64,000 nucleotides of DNA from Straminergon stramineum. Taxonomy: Eukaryota; Streptophyta; Bryopsida; Hypnales; Calliergonaceae. Under the pieces are notes generated by a model that was not told the DNA's origin, searched no databases, and was given only the letters and a program-made list of their open reading frames with translations. Positions within the stretch are counted from its first letter, which is position 1; each line of letters opens with the position of its first letter. Location of the stretch: the NCBI GenBank assembly GCA_963920665.1, contig OY987266.1, forward strand, positions 377,001 to 441,000, read 5' to 3'. The translations under genes and the position numbers were made by a program. Shown here in pieces: positions 12,835 through 25,039 of this stretch.

Positions 12835-13950
12835 CATTTTCTTTCTCAATTGTGACTCCATCAATCCCAAAGAATTAAGGACTTCTTTTGGTACTAAGAG
12901 GCCCCTTTGGAGTTTCAAGATTTAGGACTCTAGAAAAAATTTAATTTTTTTCACACTACAAAAGAAAGGGGTGTTTTAAGTATAGTCCTAGTAATACATG
13001 TAGTTTTAGTAAAATTTTACTAAAAAGACTTCCTATAGGTCATTACTTAAAAGATTATACTACTAAGACTATACTTAAAACACCCTTTCTCTTGTAGTGT
13101 CACCTCTTTTTATTTTATTTTTCCATGACTACATCACCCCTAAAAACCTCTCTTGCTATTGAGAGCCCCCTCATGGGATTTGGGGTTTGGGGTTTGGAAC
13201 TCTCAAAATTCTTTTTCTCCAAAAAAGAATTCTTCATTTTTTTTCAATTTTTTTTTCTTTTGCAACTCTATCACCCTTGAAAACCCTCTCGGTACCAAGA
13301 AACCCTTAGAGGTATTGGAGTTTAGAATTCCCAATTTTTTTTTTAAATTTAATTTTTTAAATTTGCAACTCCATCACCTCTAGAAATGCCTCTTGATACT
13401 AAGAAGATCCTTTGAAGTAGTAGGATTTGGAACTCTTGAAACTTTCTTTTTTCAATTTTTTCATTTTTTTCAATTTTTGCAACTTTGTCACCTCAAGAAA
13501 CCGCTCTTGGTACCAAGAAGCCCCTTGGAGGTTTTGGAGTTTGAAACTCTCTAAAAATAATAGTATAAAAATGAAATAATTTAATTTAATTTAATGTTTT
13601 TGCAACTCCATTACCTTTAGAAACCTCTCTCGGTATTGACAAGTCCTTTGGGGGATATGGGGTTTGGAACTATAAAGATTTAAAATTTTTAAAATTTTTA
13701 TTGCAACTTTGCCACCTTCAGAAACCTGTCTTGGTTCTAAGAGGCCCCTTGGAGGATTTGGGGTTTGGAAAAAAAAGTTTATTTTCTTTTTTGCACAACT
13801 CCATCACCCTGAGAAACCCTTCTTGGTATCGAGAGCCCCCTTGGTGGGTTTGGAGTTTGGGAATCTCAAAATGAAAAATTTCAAAAAAAATTTGATGGAA
13901 ATTGAGAGGCCATTTGGAGAGTCCAAGGTTTGAGGTTTCCAAAACTTTTC
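12835..13950. repeat. Degenerate tandem repeat, roughly 100-130 bp units
   Basis: About eight to nine imperfect units. Each contains, in order, a segment like CAACTCCATCACC, then GAAACCTCTCTTGGTACCAA, then GAGGCCCCTTGGAGG, then GGGGTTTGGAACTCTC, followed by a variable A/T spacer. The last segment recurs near 12,910, 13,190, 13,320, 13,420, 13,530, 13,660, 13,760, 13,850 and 13,925. The first two are farther apart because a MITE is inserted between them. Open frames here are by-products of the repeat. Confidence 0.75.
12954..13099. mobile_element. CACTA-type MITE with 3 bp target duplication
   Basis: The element starts CACTACAAAAGAAAGGGGTG and ends with the imperfect reverse complement (CACCCTTTCTCTTGTAGTG); terminal pairing runs about 38 bp in from each end, through the TTTTAAGTATAGTC and TACTA motifs. 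It is flanked on both sides by TCA (12,951-12,953 and 13,100-13,102). CACTA ends plus a 3 bp duplication are diagnostic of the CACTA superfamily. At 146 bp it is non-autonomous and sits inside the tandem repeat array. Confidence 0.88.
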
Positions 13951-15693
13951 TTTTCAGATAATTTTTTTAATTTTTAATTTTTTTAGTGTGGGTGATTGTC
14001 ACGATTTTACTATCCCTAAAAATCCCTTACATCAAGAAGTCCTTTGCATGTACCATGGGGGGGGGGCTATTGCATGAGTCCTTTGTCACTTGTTCAAAAT
14101 ATTTGTTATTCCTTCAAGAGCTTGAGTTTTAGCAAATATTTTTGTGAGAAAAAAATGGAGCTTGAAGTTGTTTAAAAATCAACACTTGTCAGCTTCATAA
14201 GCCAAGTGTAGTGTGCATGCTAGCTATGCCTCGATGGCCATAAGTCCATGGTAATAGGGTTGGAATTTTAATCTAAATAGAATTTTTTTAAATGTCTCTA
14301 TTTTTCTCTCTATTGGCCTAATAAGTTCAAAGTTTTTTTTCAATCAAAGCTTTGGGCTCACAAGGTGTAAACTCACAATTCTTAAGCTTGTACTTTTAGG
14401 CTCACAAACTAGCGTTGTTGGAAGCGTTTGAAGATTCCTATAGATGAATGTTCTATTAAACACCGAATTAGACATTCTTGCACTTGGACAAGTGCATTGA
14501 CGGTATGTACTACTATTCACTAAAACATTGTTTTTACAAGAATTGCCCCCCCGCCCACTATTTCGAAAACAATTCCTTCCTGTTTATTGTGTTTTATTTC
14601 AATTGTGTATGCAATTCTTAAAGAGGGATGCACTTTTCAATACTTTTCAATACAACAAGTAGGAATGTGCGCTTCATTCATCTCCATTACTCTTACTATT
14701 TATTTATTCTAATCACTAAGCACCATATAATGAGATTCTCTTGATATCATATTCTTTTCATGCGAATATCACTTGAAAAGCAAAAAATCACTTTAGTCAT
14801 TGAAATTTTTTTTTAGGAAATCGAAATGAGCTCAAAGGAATGTCCAATACCTTCTCATTTCTGATTTACAATCCACACAACACAAAAAATAACACTCCGA
14901 AATCTCCAAATATTTTGCCTAGAAAATAAGAACTTCTATATTTCCACACACCATTCACTACCGTCACATGTACCACTATTAAATATTTAAGGACTACTGT
15001 GTTGTATTAGGTGTCTCTAACACTCGTGTGGATGACTATGTCAAGTCTTCTGCTTCCCCTCCACCAATTGCCTCAATTTCTTCAACTATACTTGGTCCAC
15101 TTCTAGGTCTAAGTGGGGGGGAGAGGCATACTCCAATGCCCTGTTTACCATAACACTCATAGTTGGTGTTGACACCCCTCTAAAAAAGACGGTGATTGGG
15201 TAGGTTCTTTCAAAATAGAAAAATCCCGATGAAAAAAGTAATGTCCTTCATTTCCTGTTCGAACAAATTTGTCACGAGCCGTAATCCTAGAAGTCACCAA
15301 GTTAGCATTTAAGAGTATATAATTATATAGAATTTTTCCAAATTTTTAATAGGCAAAAAGGATTAGAACCCTCTTAGCCTAAACATCTCCTTAACGCTAA
15401 AAGGATGCTCCTGGTAATTCGTAACGGGATCCAGGACAGAACCGGAATCCGGAAACCCAGATAGCGACAGCCTATGGTCTAGACTTTCAGCCTAGAAAAA
15501 TAGGGATCTGTTACAGGTAAATGGTCTGCTTTAGGAACGGTTAGTAAGTTGACAAGTACTTAACCCCGCCACTCTCAGTTGTTCATCCTCTTTCTTCCAC
15601 AACTGTTTTGTGCGCGTGTAGTTGAGTGAAAGAGTGGTGAGTTAGTGATCGGGTGAGGAACTATTGCATGTACAGATTTCAGTGTAGTTTGCA
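13951..15693. other. AT-rich DNA, no gene supported; 5' flank of the gag-like relic
   Basis: It contains a run of nine G near 14,059 and short A/T tracts. From about 15,400 the composition shifts to that of the following retroelement, with ATCCGG-type words, so the last 300 bp probably belong to the element's untranslated leader. I could not identify a long terminal repeat or a primer binding site. Confidence 0.4.
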
Positions 15694-17680
15694 ATGATGG
15701 AGGGAGATGTCCGGAAACCGTTAGTGATAGGGCGGATGGTTTGTCCAACCATTCTGGAAAGGTTGAGAGAGAGATCCCAGGTAGAGGATGATCTTAGTGA
15801 GATAAGGTGTGTCGGTTTGTTCTTGTGGCCATGGACCATAAAGAACGACCGGATGATTCAGGAACTGATTATAGGTGCTTCAAACTAGTACGAGTTGACA
15901 GTAAGAGGGAGACCTGCAACCTGGACTGACAAAGTCTAGACTAAGGTTTATGGATTCCCCCAAAAGGGATCTGGTTTAGCTTCCTGGACAGACAAGTTCA
16001 TGGTCGGGAAGTTTAAGAACGCAACCCATTCTAAGGAAGGGTATGCTATTAGTGACTGCCTAGATGCAAGGCAAAGGCATGTTTTAGAGTTCCTCATCCC
16101 CATCCTCTATCCGGAAAAGCCTACCCGGGTTACGGTTACGGTAGCGAATACCATCTTTGGTGCTATGGAGGGTAGGCCAGTGAATTGGGGTAAGGTCATT
16201 GGAGCAATGGTCTCCAAGCTTGCTGCCAATGTAGAGAAAGCGAAGACCAAGCCCATAGGTCTGTATTTGTTTCACCTCTACCACTACGTAGAGCTTTTGA
16301 GTGATGCGGAAATGATAGAGTACAATACCAAATCAACCATCCTCCAATACAGCCTCACAAAAGAAGTGGAGGCAAAGTAGTCGCCAACAGAGGAGGAGGA
16401 GGATCCGGAAGAGGAGGAGCAGCTCTTGGATCGCAGGAGACGGAAGTCCACTAATTCGACGTCTCGGGCAAAGCTTCCGACTCAATAGAAGATATCTAAG
16501 GAAGCAGACGGTGGCATATTCGGATTCTTCAAGACCGGGTTCAACTAGGTACTACAAGTGCAAGAGTACCACGAGAACTTGGTGGATCTGCTAAGGAGGA
16601 TCAGCCGGGAATTGAAGACGGAACCGGAAGACATCCTCGACGCATTGAAGAAACTTCCGAATCCAGAAGTGCTAGAGAAGAAGGACAAGCAGATTGAAGG
16701 CCTGGAGAAGGAGAAGGCGGACCTTCAAGCTAGACTGAGCTGGGCTCAAGGGGAGATGGCCGCAGCAAAGCAAAGGGAGAAGGAAGCCCTACAGCTGGTG
16801 AAGAACCTATCCGAGTTGGTAGACAAGCTAGCAGACCTTGTGATGAAGGCGGCTCTCGTGTAGAACTAGCTGGCGGAAGAAGGGCACCTTACCGGATCGA
16901 AGGTGATCCGGATCTTGGTAGACTTCTCCTCGAGGATGGAGACTACGTTGAAGGAGATGAGGCAACTGCTTGGGCGGATTGACCCTGACCGTGTCATGGA
17001 TTTCTCCAACTTTCCAGAGATCCACTTCGACATGGAAACCCCAATGAAGTTGACAGCCTCAATGCCACTGCCGTCGAAACCAGAAGCCCCACGGGAAACT
17101 CTTCGGCATTCGACGGAACCCTTCTCCATGCAACTGGAAAAGACAATCTGGGGGAGTGTGAAGCTAGTGCGCGAGCCAAGTACGCAGCCGGAAGTGACAC
17201 AGGAGTTAGCACCACTAGAGATTACGGTTTCGCCTCCACTTCCGATATTCCATCTTCTGGTGAAGGAGCCACCTCAAACACCTCACATCCAGACCAGAGG
17301 TGAACTGATGGAGCGGATTGGAGGACTGCTGAATCTGGCCTGGACCCGTCCGGAAGGATTCGAGCACATGGTACAACAGCAGCAACCGAGGAAGGAGATG
17401 GATCCCATCATATTGGATGAAACGTCTCCAAGCAAAGAAGATGAGCGGGAGATCACTTAGATTGAGAAATCTGAGGAAGAGGAATACAAGACTAGATCGG
17501 AAGACGAGGAGGAGGAAGAAGGGGAATACTCCCCTCTGGAAATCTGGAAGATCCAAACCCGGGCAGCATTATGGATGACACCGGTGAAAGAAACTCCAAA
17601 AGCGATGCCAAGGTCATCCACGAGGGCACCAGCAAGTCAAGGTGGGAGTAGCCAGAAGAAAGCGCGGAAGGCGAAGTAGT
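15694..17680 (+). pseudogene. Gag-like retroelement ORF relic, read through seven in-frame TAG stops
   Basis: One uninterrupted frame of about 660 codons runs to a TAG at 17,677, with no frameshift but seven internal stops, every one TAG. The N-terminal part holds a conserved block (YPEKPTRVTVTVANTIFGA, then PIGLYLFHLYHYVELL), shared with the minus-strand relic at 20-21.6 kb. An acidic linker follows, then a long heptad-rich coiled coil (about 16,630-16,850), then a second helical block beginning GSKVIRILVDFSSRMETTLK and an acidic/proline-rich tail ending in basic KKARKAK. No protease, reverse transcriptase or integrase motif was seen, so this is a gag-only or gag-remnant element. Calling it gag is inference from architecture; it could be another type of plant transposon protein. 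Confidence 0.6.
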
Positions 17681-20043
17681 TAGGATGTTTAGGCAGTTAG
17701 CATTTTGACTTTTGAATTGGATCCGGATTTCTAGGTGTGGGACCGGGTTCCGGATTTGTAGGATCTCACTTTTCCGGATTTCTTGGGAAGTCTGTGAGTG
17801 GTCACCTGGATTTCTGGGTGACTTTTTGGCCTTTTTGGCTTTGGATGTTTTGAGTTTTTAAGGAAGGGGCGGGTTTGTTGCCTCTCATTCCATCCTAGCA
17901 TTATAGTTTATATTTTGTTATCCTTTCTTTAATCTGAGCCACTAAGTGGACCCTTAGGAATTGACTTGTCGTATATCCAGCATTCTGGTGTTGTCTTGGA
18001 AGTGTGTGGAAGTGTAAGAGAGGAGGAGGAAAGGAGGAATTCGAATTTGAGGGGCCTTGGAGCTGAGTTGAGAGGAACATTTGTGACGTAGTCTAGACTA
18101 GTGATTTTGGTCTTGAGCACGTATCTTTAAACTCCTAGAACGGGAATCTGATTAGGAGTGGTGTGGGTGCAGATCCGGAATGCCAAGGAGGGTTCCATGC
18201 AAAGATAAGCAACCGTCAGTGGAAGAAATTCCCATACTACTTACCAGAAGGTCAGCCAAATCCTAGGATCAGTTTAGTAAACGACTTATAATCCCTATCT
18301 CAGTTCCGATTTTGTTGGTCTGTCGTTGTAGTGGAAAAGTCCAAAGGTGGCTCTGAGTGACCTGCCTTCCGGATTGGCCATCCAGAAAGTTGTGAGAGTG
18401 GTTCTAGTCTGATCTAGTGCTACATTTGGTTTAAGTGTGTGTTGTGTAGTTTTGAAAGAGAAGAGTGTGTGAGGAAAATGAGTGGTGGAACCCTACCCCT
18501 CTATACAATCAAAGGTGGACCCTCTGAGGATAAAATAGAGGTATCAAAAACTTGTGTGTGTGTGTGAAGTAACGGATCTTGAATCTGGAAAAAAAGTGGA
18601 TCTGGATTTGATTCTGGAAAGAAAGTGCTGAAGTGAGTAAAATGGATAACCTAGGCTTGCAACAACATACTAGAATCCTGTTGCAGCACATGATAAGTAA
18701 ATTCCCTATTATGCTCACAAAAATCACTCTAGAGCATAACTAAGTGACTCTAAAGATCGAACCCACGAGATTATGTGAAGTATTTAACTTTATTATGCTA
18801 ATAAGCTCTCTTGACCTCAAAAGCTTCCTTTCCGGTTCTAGATCTACAACCAGAAAACCACCAACCACCAGGAGGATTAGGACCAGATTACTTCCTATCT
18901 GATTCTTTAAACCTCCGGTTAACCCAATTTTCCCAATTTCCAGGACTTGGACAATTCCAGTCCTGGTACCTTTCTGAACCAATCCGCTCTGGATTGTCCC
19001 TGTGTCTCCTTAATTCCTTTCCGATTTAATTTTGCCTCTGTTGGACCATCAGAGGGTTTGCCACTTAGATTTGTGAGTGGTAGGCCCACCACTCCTTCTG
19101 CGGATTATAGTGGTTGAAGGACCATTTGGTCTATCTATTCCTCTTCTAAGCTAACTTGGATCCGGTTTGATCCCTCACAATAGTCCAGATAGAAATCCGG
19201 TCTACAGGTTATACAGAAATCCCCCGTACGATCCGCTCTTATTACAATGACATTGATGCCAGATCCTACCCATGCGAAGCTAGGTGGTTACAAGTGTACC
19301 CGTCTGTTCCAACATTAACTAGAGTTATTCCGTTTACCAACTAAGGTGGTGAGACCTCTCAGAAGATCGAACACTCAACCGGATTTCCCATCTAAGAGTT
19401 CTAGCGCAACTAAGGATACCCTCCCTATCCGCCTAGCTTAACAGCGGCTATCTCACCCGGAACTCAAAACCCTAGATTTGCTGAGGCACTGAAGTCCACT
19501 CCCAACACTTCCACAACCTGCTCACACACTAAGGAGCGGAAACTATCACACCAAAGGGAGAGATCAAGTCACAAATCTGCCTTACACCTTCCTAACTCCA
19601 CATTATGCACACTTGCCAAGCTTGGGAGATATACACAACACACAAGCGCATACAAAGGTACAAGGAATTTGCAAAAAGAAGACTCTCAGTACCCTTCGCG
19701 GGCCTGACTTAAATACAAGTCAAAAAGTACAAGTGGGCGAAATTGCCTGCAAAAGTTCCGCTGCGACTCGGGCCGGATTTTTCGCTTCCTACCTACTCCT
19801 AACCGGATCGGAACAGGATCCGGATCCGTTCCTAACCTACCTACTGTTTACAAACTAAGTGCTTACTCGAGATCCGATGGTGGCACTATCCGCTCCCGGT
19901 TCCATGTCCTTGAAAATCTCGTTTAGGTTCCGATTCCGCTCTCCCTCCTGCAGATTTGGAACCTGTTCGCCTTTTGTGGAACCTAGGGTCAAATCCAAGT
20001 CGATGGCGGTTCCAGGCGTGTTGGCTTGAGTCGCCCTAACCTC
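17681..20043. other. Non-coding DNA between two opposed gag-like relics
   Basis: Unusually rich in GGATCCGG/CCGGAT-type words, the same compositional signature as both flanking relics, so it is probably their 3' untranslated parts arranged tail to tail. No reverse transcriptase or integrase frame was found on either strand, and I could not identify matched long terminal repeats by eye. The open frame at 19,613-19,858 has no recognisable content. Confidence 0.45.
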
Positions 20044-21555
20044 CTATCTCTTGGATTTGGGGGTCGCATCCTTTCCCTCTCCTATTGTCATGTCCGGGAA
20101 CGAATCCGGGAGAGAGATATCCGAGAGTCGAATACTGCGAGAGCAAGTTGCTCCCAATAGTATCCGGGTACTCTCCTCCATCTAGTCCGCCGCCTTCCGT
20201 GCCTCCCTCATTGCCGCTTCTACTTGCTCGGCAAAGTTTGTGAGAATCCTCACCATCTTGGAACCGGATGGTTTCTTCTCCTTGTGAACCTTCTCGTCGA
20301 ACAGTTTCGCCTTGGCGGCAGCTGTTCCAGTTTCCCCAAATATGGCCTTCGCCTGCTCTACCATCTTTTGAGCCTCCTCCACCATGAATCGAGCGGCTGC
20401 AAATTTGTCCTTGAGGACAAGGAGTTCCGCTTTCGTTTGATCCAACTCCTCCTGCAGTCTCTGGATATCCGCCTCTTGTTTCTGGGACTCGATTGGATCG
20501 GAAATGCAGTTGGCTACCTTCTCTGGTAGCTCTCGGTCGAGTGCTGCTCCTACCAATTTTACGATCGAGAGCAGGATCTTCCTCTTCAGCTCCCAATCCG
20601 CTCTCACGTCACACAGGATCTTAACAAGCGGGTTGAATGGGTCGTCGGGATCCGATTCCTCCGACACGGTCTTTTCCACTTCCGGTTTCTCTTCCAGAGT
20701 TGGGGTGGTCCGAGTGGGTGGCATCCCCTACTTGTTGGAAGAGGTCATCTTCTGTCGCTTGATCAGCGACAGATCCGGTTCCTCCTCCTCTCACTCACTG
20801 TTCTCCTCGGGCTCGAAACCGGATTCCATCTCCTCATCCGTCTCCGATTCCCCGTACCTTAAGAGAGTTTCTTAAGCCTTCCACGCCTTCTCCTCTCTTG
20901 CACTGAGAAGTTAGTGGGAATGGTAGAGGTGAATTAGGTAGGGACACACTGAAGTGGCCCTACTCTTTCCCACTCTACCCACGAGTTGGGCAACCAGATC
21001 GGAAATGATCTGGGCCCAGTCAACTTTCTGGTCTCCTCTTAGAGCGCCGAAAATAGTGTTGGCGAGGGAGATAGTTACCCTCGTTGGCTTTTCCGGGTGT
21101 AGGATTAGAACCAAGAACTTCAGCAATCGGCGCTGTCACTCATCAATGCAGTCCTCCACCGCGTATCCGTCCTTCGGGATGACCGCACCCTGGAACTTTT
21201 CGCGGCAGAACTCATCCTTCTGGCTTGCCATTCCTAGCCCTCCTGCCCGGAAACTATAGACTACTCTCCAAACGTTTTCCGTCCATAGATGCGAAACAGC
21301 TCTCAGAGTGTTGTCAAACTCATTGGACAGCTTGCCCAAGAGTTCTCTCACTATGGACTCCTCTCTGAAGCCCCAGGGTTTCTCCACAAACCCTAGGCAA
21401 CCCATGGAATTTAAATCCTCCATTAGTTGGGACTTGGCTGGTTCAGCGGAAGGAACAACCAGAACTTCCTTCTCGAGCTTCACCTCTATTGATGATGTAC
21501 TGGCCTGTCTGCCTCTACTCCTCCTAAGCTGCAACATGGACACGGGTGAGTGCAC
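20044..21555 (-). pseudogene. Gag-like retroelement ORF relic (second copy, opposite orientation)
   Basis: One frame on the minus strand with no frameshift and six internal stops (TGA, TAA, TAA, TGA, TAG, TAG), ending TAG at 20,044-20,046. The order matches the plus-strand relic: an N-terminal region with GYAVEDCIDE; the block LILHPEKPTRVTISLANTIF followed by CPYLIHLYH; an acidic linker; a coiled coil (QKQEADIQRLQEELDQTKAE); then GSKMVRILTNFAEQVEAAMR and a short basic end KSKR. Protein-level similarity to the first copy is clear but distant, so these are two family members, not a recent duplication. The true start is unclear. Confidence 0.6.
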
Positions 21556-22127
21556 TCGGAACCCTTTCTGATTCTACTTCATTCTCTCTGCTAGCCGCAC
21601 GTCTCGTTCTCACTTTCGCTCTCTGATCTCAATCAGAATTTAAAGCTCTAACGCTCAAAACCAAAAACCCTTGCAACAAACACTGACACAAAAAGGCTGA
21701 CACGGGAAACTAAGCGATAGGCGCAGATTGCAACTCAAAGCACAGAGAGCGCTGGGAAAACGAAAATGAAAAAGAATTTGATTTGGGTAGCCCAGCTCTT
21801 TTATAGCCGTTGGACTCCCTACCACCTCATCATGACTTGTTCCAGATCCGATTCCTATATGGTATCCGGTCCATCACCTATCCGATCAGACATCCGCTTC
21901 TATATGTTCACTCTTTAGGACCGGATTCAGCAAATCACCTCACTATCTCATTTTCCTTCCTTATTTTAGACCTAAATGGTTCCTTAGCTAATTCCGGATA
22001 CCTATCTTTAGTTTCCGGTTAGCTTTCCTAGGTAAACCAAAAAAAATGACAGTTTCACGTCGTCACAAATCCCTTGGGACAATATTTTGAGTTAGTTTAC
22101 ACGTGGTGTTGTAAATGGTATTTACCA
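21556..22127. other. 5' flank of the minus-strand gag-like relic
   Basis: It continues the ATCCGG-rich composition, has a TATA-like stretch (TTTTATAGCC near 21,800), and has no open frame of interest. It is likely the leader or terminal repeat of the retroelement. Confidence 0.35.
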
Positions 22128-25039
22128 CTAGCTACGCGTACGACAAAATCGTATATTTTCTCTATTGTAGAAATACCCATCTTCCTTCAAAGTCAAGCTC
22201 ATAGAGTCCATAGATGTGAATGCTGACAACGTCGACATGGGTTCCGTTCCGGTTGGTGTACCTTCAAGCTCTCCCACATGAACTTCAACATTTGCTGCTG
22301 TTGTCAGTATATCTTCAAGCTCTCCTACATGAATTGCAACATTTGTTACTACTGTTGGTATATCTATAAGTCCTGTCACATGAACTTCAATATTTATTGT
22401 TGCTGTTAGTATATCTTTAAGCTCTCCCATATGAACTTCAACATTTGTTGTTGCTGCTAGTATATCTTTAAACTCTCCCACATGAACTTCAACATCTACT
22501 GCTGCTACATTCTCCACATTATTCTTTTATAATGTCGGAGTATAATTATGGTCTTCTTCCATTTCTTGGAAATCCTCTTGGTCTCCTTAAGCATCACTTT
22601 CAACATTAGTGTCAACAAATCCCAAACTCAGTCCACCACTATGTAAATCATTAGAGTTCGTTTCCTTAGAGTCCTTTTCACCTCCGCTTGATGAGGAAGC
22701 TCCAGAATCAATTGCGGTCTTTTTCCCTTTCTACTTCTTCCTTTCAGTCCCTTCATCTATGTCCTGTACATCTGATGAGTCGCTCGATGATCGCAATACC
22801 TTTTGAAGCCTACCATGTGGTACACTCCTTCCCGCTTTTGAAAGATTAAAACTAGGTGATTTCTCTCCCGTACTCAATACTTGTAAGCATCTCTGTTCAA
22901 TTGATGTGTTGGTACTGTTTACCATCACCATTTTATCTCCATACATCAATTGCAATGTATGGTATACAAATTGTGTACGCGAAGTGCCGCCTTCCATGAT
23001 GATAATTTCATTACCCACAAATCCATTCTCTAAAATCCCAGGAATAGCCATTGTAATGTCCAATGTCACCAACCTCCAATTCTTAGGTAGATACATCTGC
23101 ACCATCCTCTTCAACTCCATTGATGTCCTCTCTAGCTTGTCTTTGGCTCATAGCATCACTTCTCCACTCCAAGTGTCTTGAAACACCACATCTAACTCCT
23201 CTATGCTATAAGGAAGGTTCTCTATAGGACCACTTTCATGTGGGTACTGCATAATGATGGCAATGTCTCCCACTGCTTGCACTACACATTGGAGTTACTT
23301 ACCATGATATAGATCATGTACAGATGATGGAACCGTTTGTCTTTTAAATATTCACGAACCCTTCAAGCAATGACTATTTTTTGGCAAAAACATCCTCAAT
23401 TGCATTGCTTTGTCAAAATATATACTTGGTGGAAATAGAAATATGGCCGTCCACCGTAAAATGGAAGACATTTAATTTTGAATTTGATGCACCACCTTGT
23501 TGTAATCTTCACTTGACCATTCTCCATCCAAGCCTTCTCAACCTCCACATCTACAATCGAAAATCCATAAACACGGTTTCCCCAATTTCATGTAATCATC
23601 TTCAAAAAACTCTACTCTATACTTCACGTGCATTGATTCTTCTATTCCTTGTTGTTAGACTATTGATAGTGCGACTTCCCAATCCCATCGAGCATTAGAA
23701 ACATCTTCAACATCTCAATCATTGCCTGCATAACCTCTACGACCAGCTTTGATATCCGTAAAGTGTTGCCTAACAAATGTTGGAATCAAATGATCAAAAT
23801 TGCTTAGCAATTGAACTGTTTTTATAGTTGGAGAACACCACAAAGTCTTTGAATTAGTATCCAACGTCTTCCCCATCAATGTGAATTGCCTTCCTCCATC
23901 AAATCCATATTTGCTTGCATCTATTGCCAAAAAATCATCCATTGACAATGGATCTTCATTCCTTGCTTCTACCATCAAAAACCAAATTTGATTCCTCACC
24001 GCATCCTTTCGCTGCACACAATCCACTGCATAAGCCACAGTACCTTTGGAGGGATTCAAAGACGTTGCATTATTGACATAGTATTATTGTGAAGGTCGGA
24101 TCCCATCAACCACATTCTTTGTTGCCATTTGTTTGACCACACGTAAATAGGTCTCTTTAGAAACTCTACTCAAAGGTCTCAACCATGTTTTCTCCATCCT
24201 CTTCCTCTTGGAATTCCCATCCAATGTGACATCCAAATTTTGCTCTCTTGCTGTTTTCTTCCACTTCTCTTCAAACTTCTTGCTGAAGAATAACTTCCCA
24301 TCTTCATAATCTTTACGCACTTGCAATATTGCCTCATATGCCTCCTCCTCTTCATGCTAGGCATGCCTTGTATAGTCAATCATTTTTTGGACAATGCCTC
24401 CAATGTCATATGTTGTTGTAAGTCTTGACTCTAGTACAATGCACTTGCTGCTATTATCAATGCCTTCGCTCGGTATGCATCATCAACTCATGCAGCAACA
24501 CTAGGACTTCCACAAGCTTTCCAAATATCATGTAGCTTGATTAAATTTACGTAGTATGTGGTGTAGAATGTTCGATCAAACTCTCTTGCGTTTATTCTAA
24601 CCGACGCTTCTATGTAGAATTGTAGATTGTTGTAGGCCACAAACTTTGTTTTTCGTCTTACAAACTACACCAGGTACTCCTCCTTAGAGATTTTACCCTC
24701 TTGGTAATTGCGTTGAGCTTGTTTACAAGCACCTATAATATGTTGCCCATCCACTGGCTCCTAAATAATATTATTCTCCAACCACTAAGTCTACACCACA
24801 CTCCTCAGGGTAGATGGATTTGCCTGACAATGCATCAAAAATACAACATCAAATTCTCGTGCAGCACCTTCTTAACTAAAAGGAACCTCCACTTTCTTTA
24901 TTTCTCCTTCTTTATTGATACTCTCATATTGATATGCAATTGGACGAAGTGTAATTGTACTAATTCCTTTAGCTTCAAATCCCTTCAAACATTGGTACAT
25001 CTCAATCACTTGCCATTCCATTAACGTCTTATGGTTTGT
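22128..25039 (-). pseudogene. Degenerate intronless long frame of unknown family, with C-terminal 17-residue repeats
   Basis: Reading from about 25,021 down, one frame stays protein-like for most of 2.9 kb, with scattered stops and at least one frameshift near 24,370. Recognisable pieces are TITLRPIAYQYESINKEGE, EPVDGQHIIGACKQAQ, KTKFVAYNNLQFYIEASVRI and FDRTFYTTYYVNLIKLHDIW near 24,550-25,000; a basic segment EKWKKTAREQ and KRKRMEKTW; KTLWCSPTIKTVQLLSNFDH; WRLVTLDITMAIPGILENG; and an acidic, serine-rich tail ending in repeats. The DGQHI-x-x-AC motif is reminiscent of ParB/sulfiredoxin-like folds, but this is a weak hint. Being intronless and repeat-flanked, it may be a transposon or viral-type insertion. 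I do not recognise the family. Confidence 0.5.
22225..22500 (-). repeat. Coding tandem repeat, 51 bp (17 aa), about five units
   Basis: On the minus strand the units read as variants of VEVHVGELEDILTTAAN: VEVHVGEFKDILAATTN, VEVHMGELKDILTATIN, IEVHVTGLIDIPTVVTN, VAIHVGELEDILTTAAN and VEVHVGELEGTPTGTEP. The unit is exactly 51 bp, so the frame is kept. It forms the C-terminal part of the degenerate long frame. Confidence 0.85.

Noticed and set aside
17215..17556. Minus-strand frame rich in F and L opposite the gag-like relic
   Set aside because: It is the complement of the acidic coding stretch and has no independent support.
20224..20875. Plus-strand frames opposite the second gag-like relic
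   Set aside because: Shadow frames of the coiled-coil and acidic regions.
15694..21555. Complete LTR retrotransposon nested between the two gag-like relics
   Set aside because: I could not find matched long terminal repeats, a primer binding site, or any reverse transcriptase or integrase motif.
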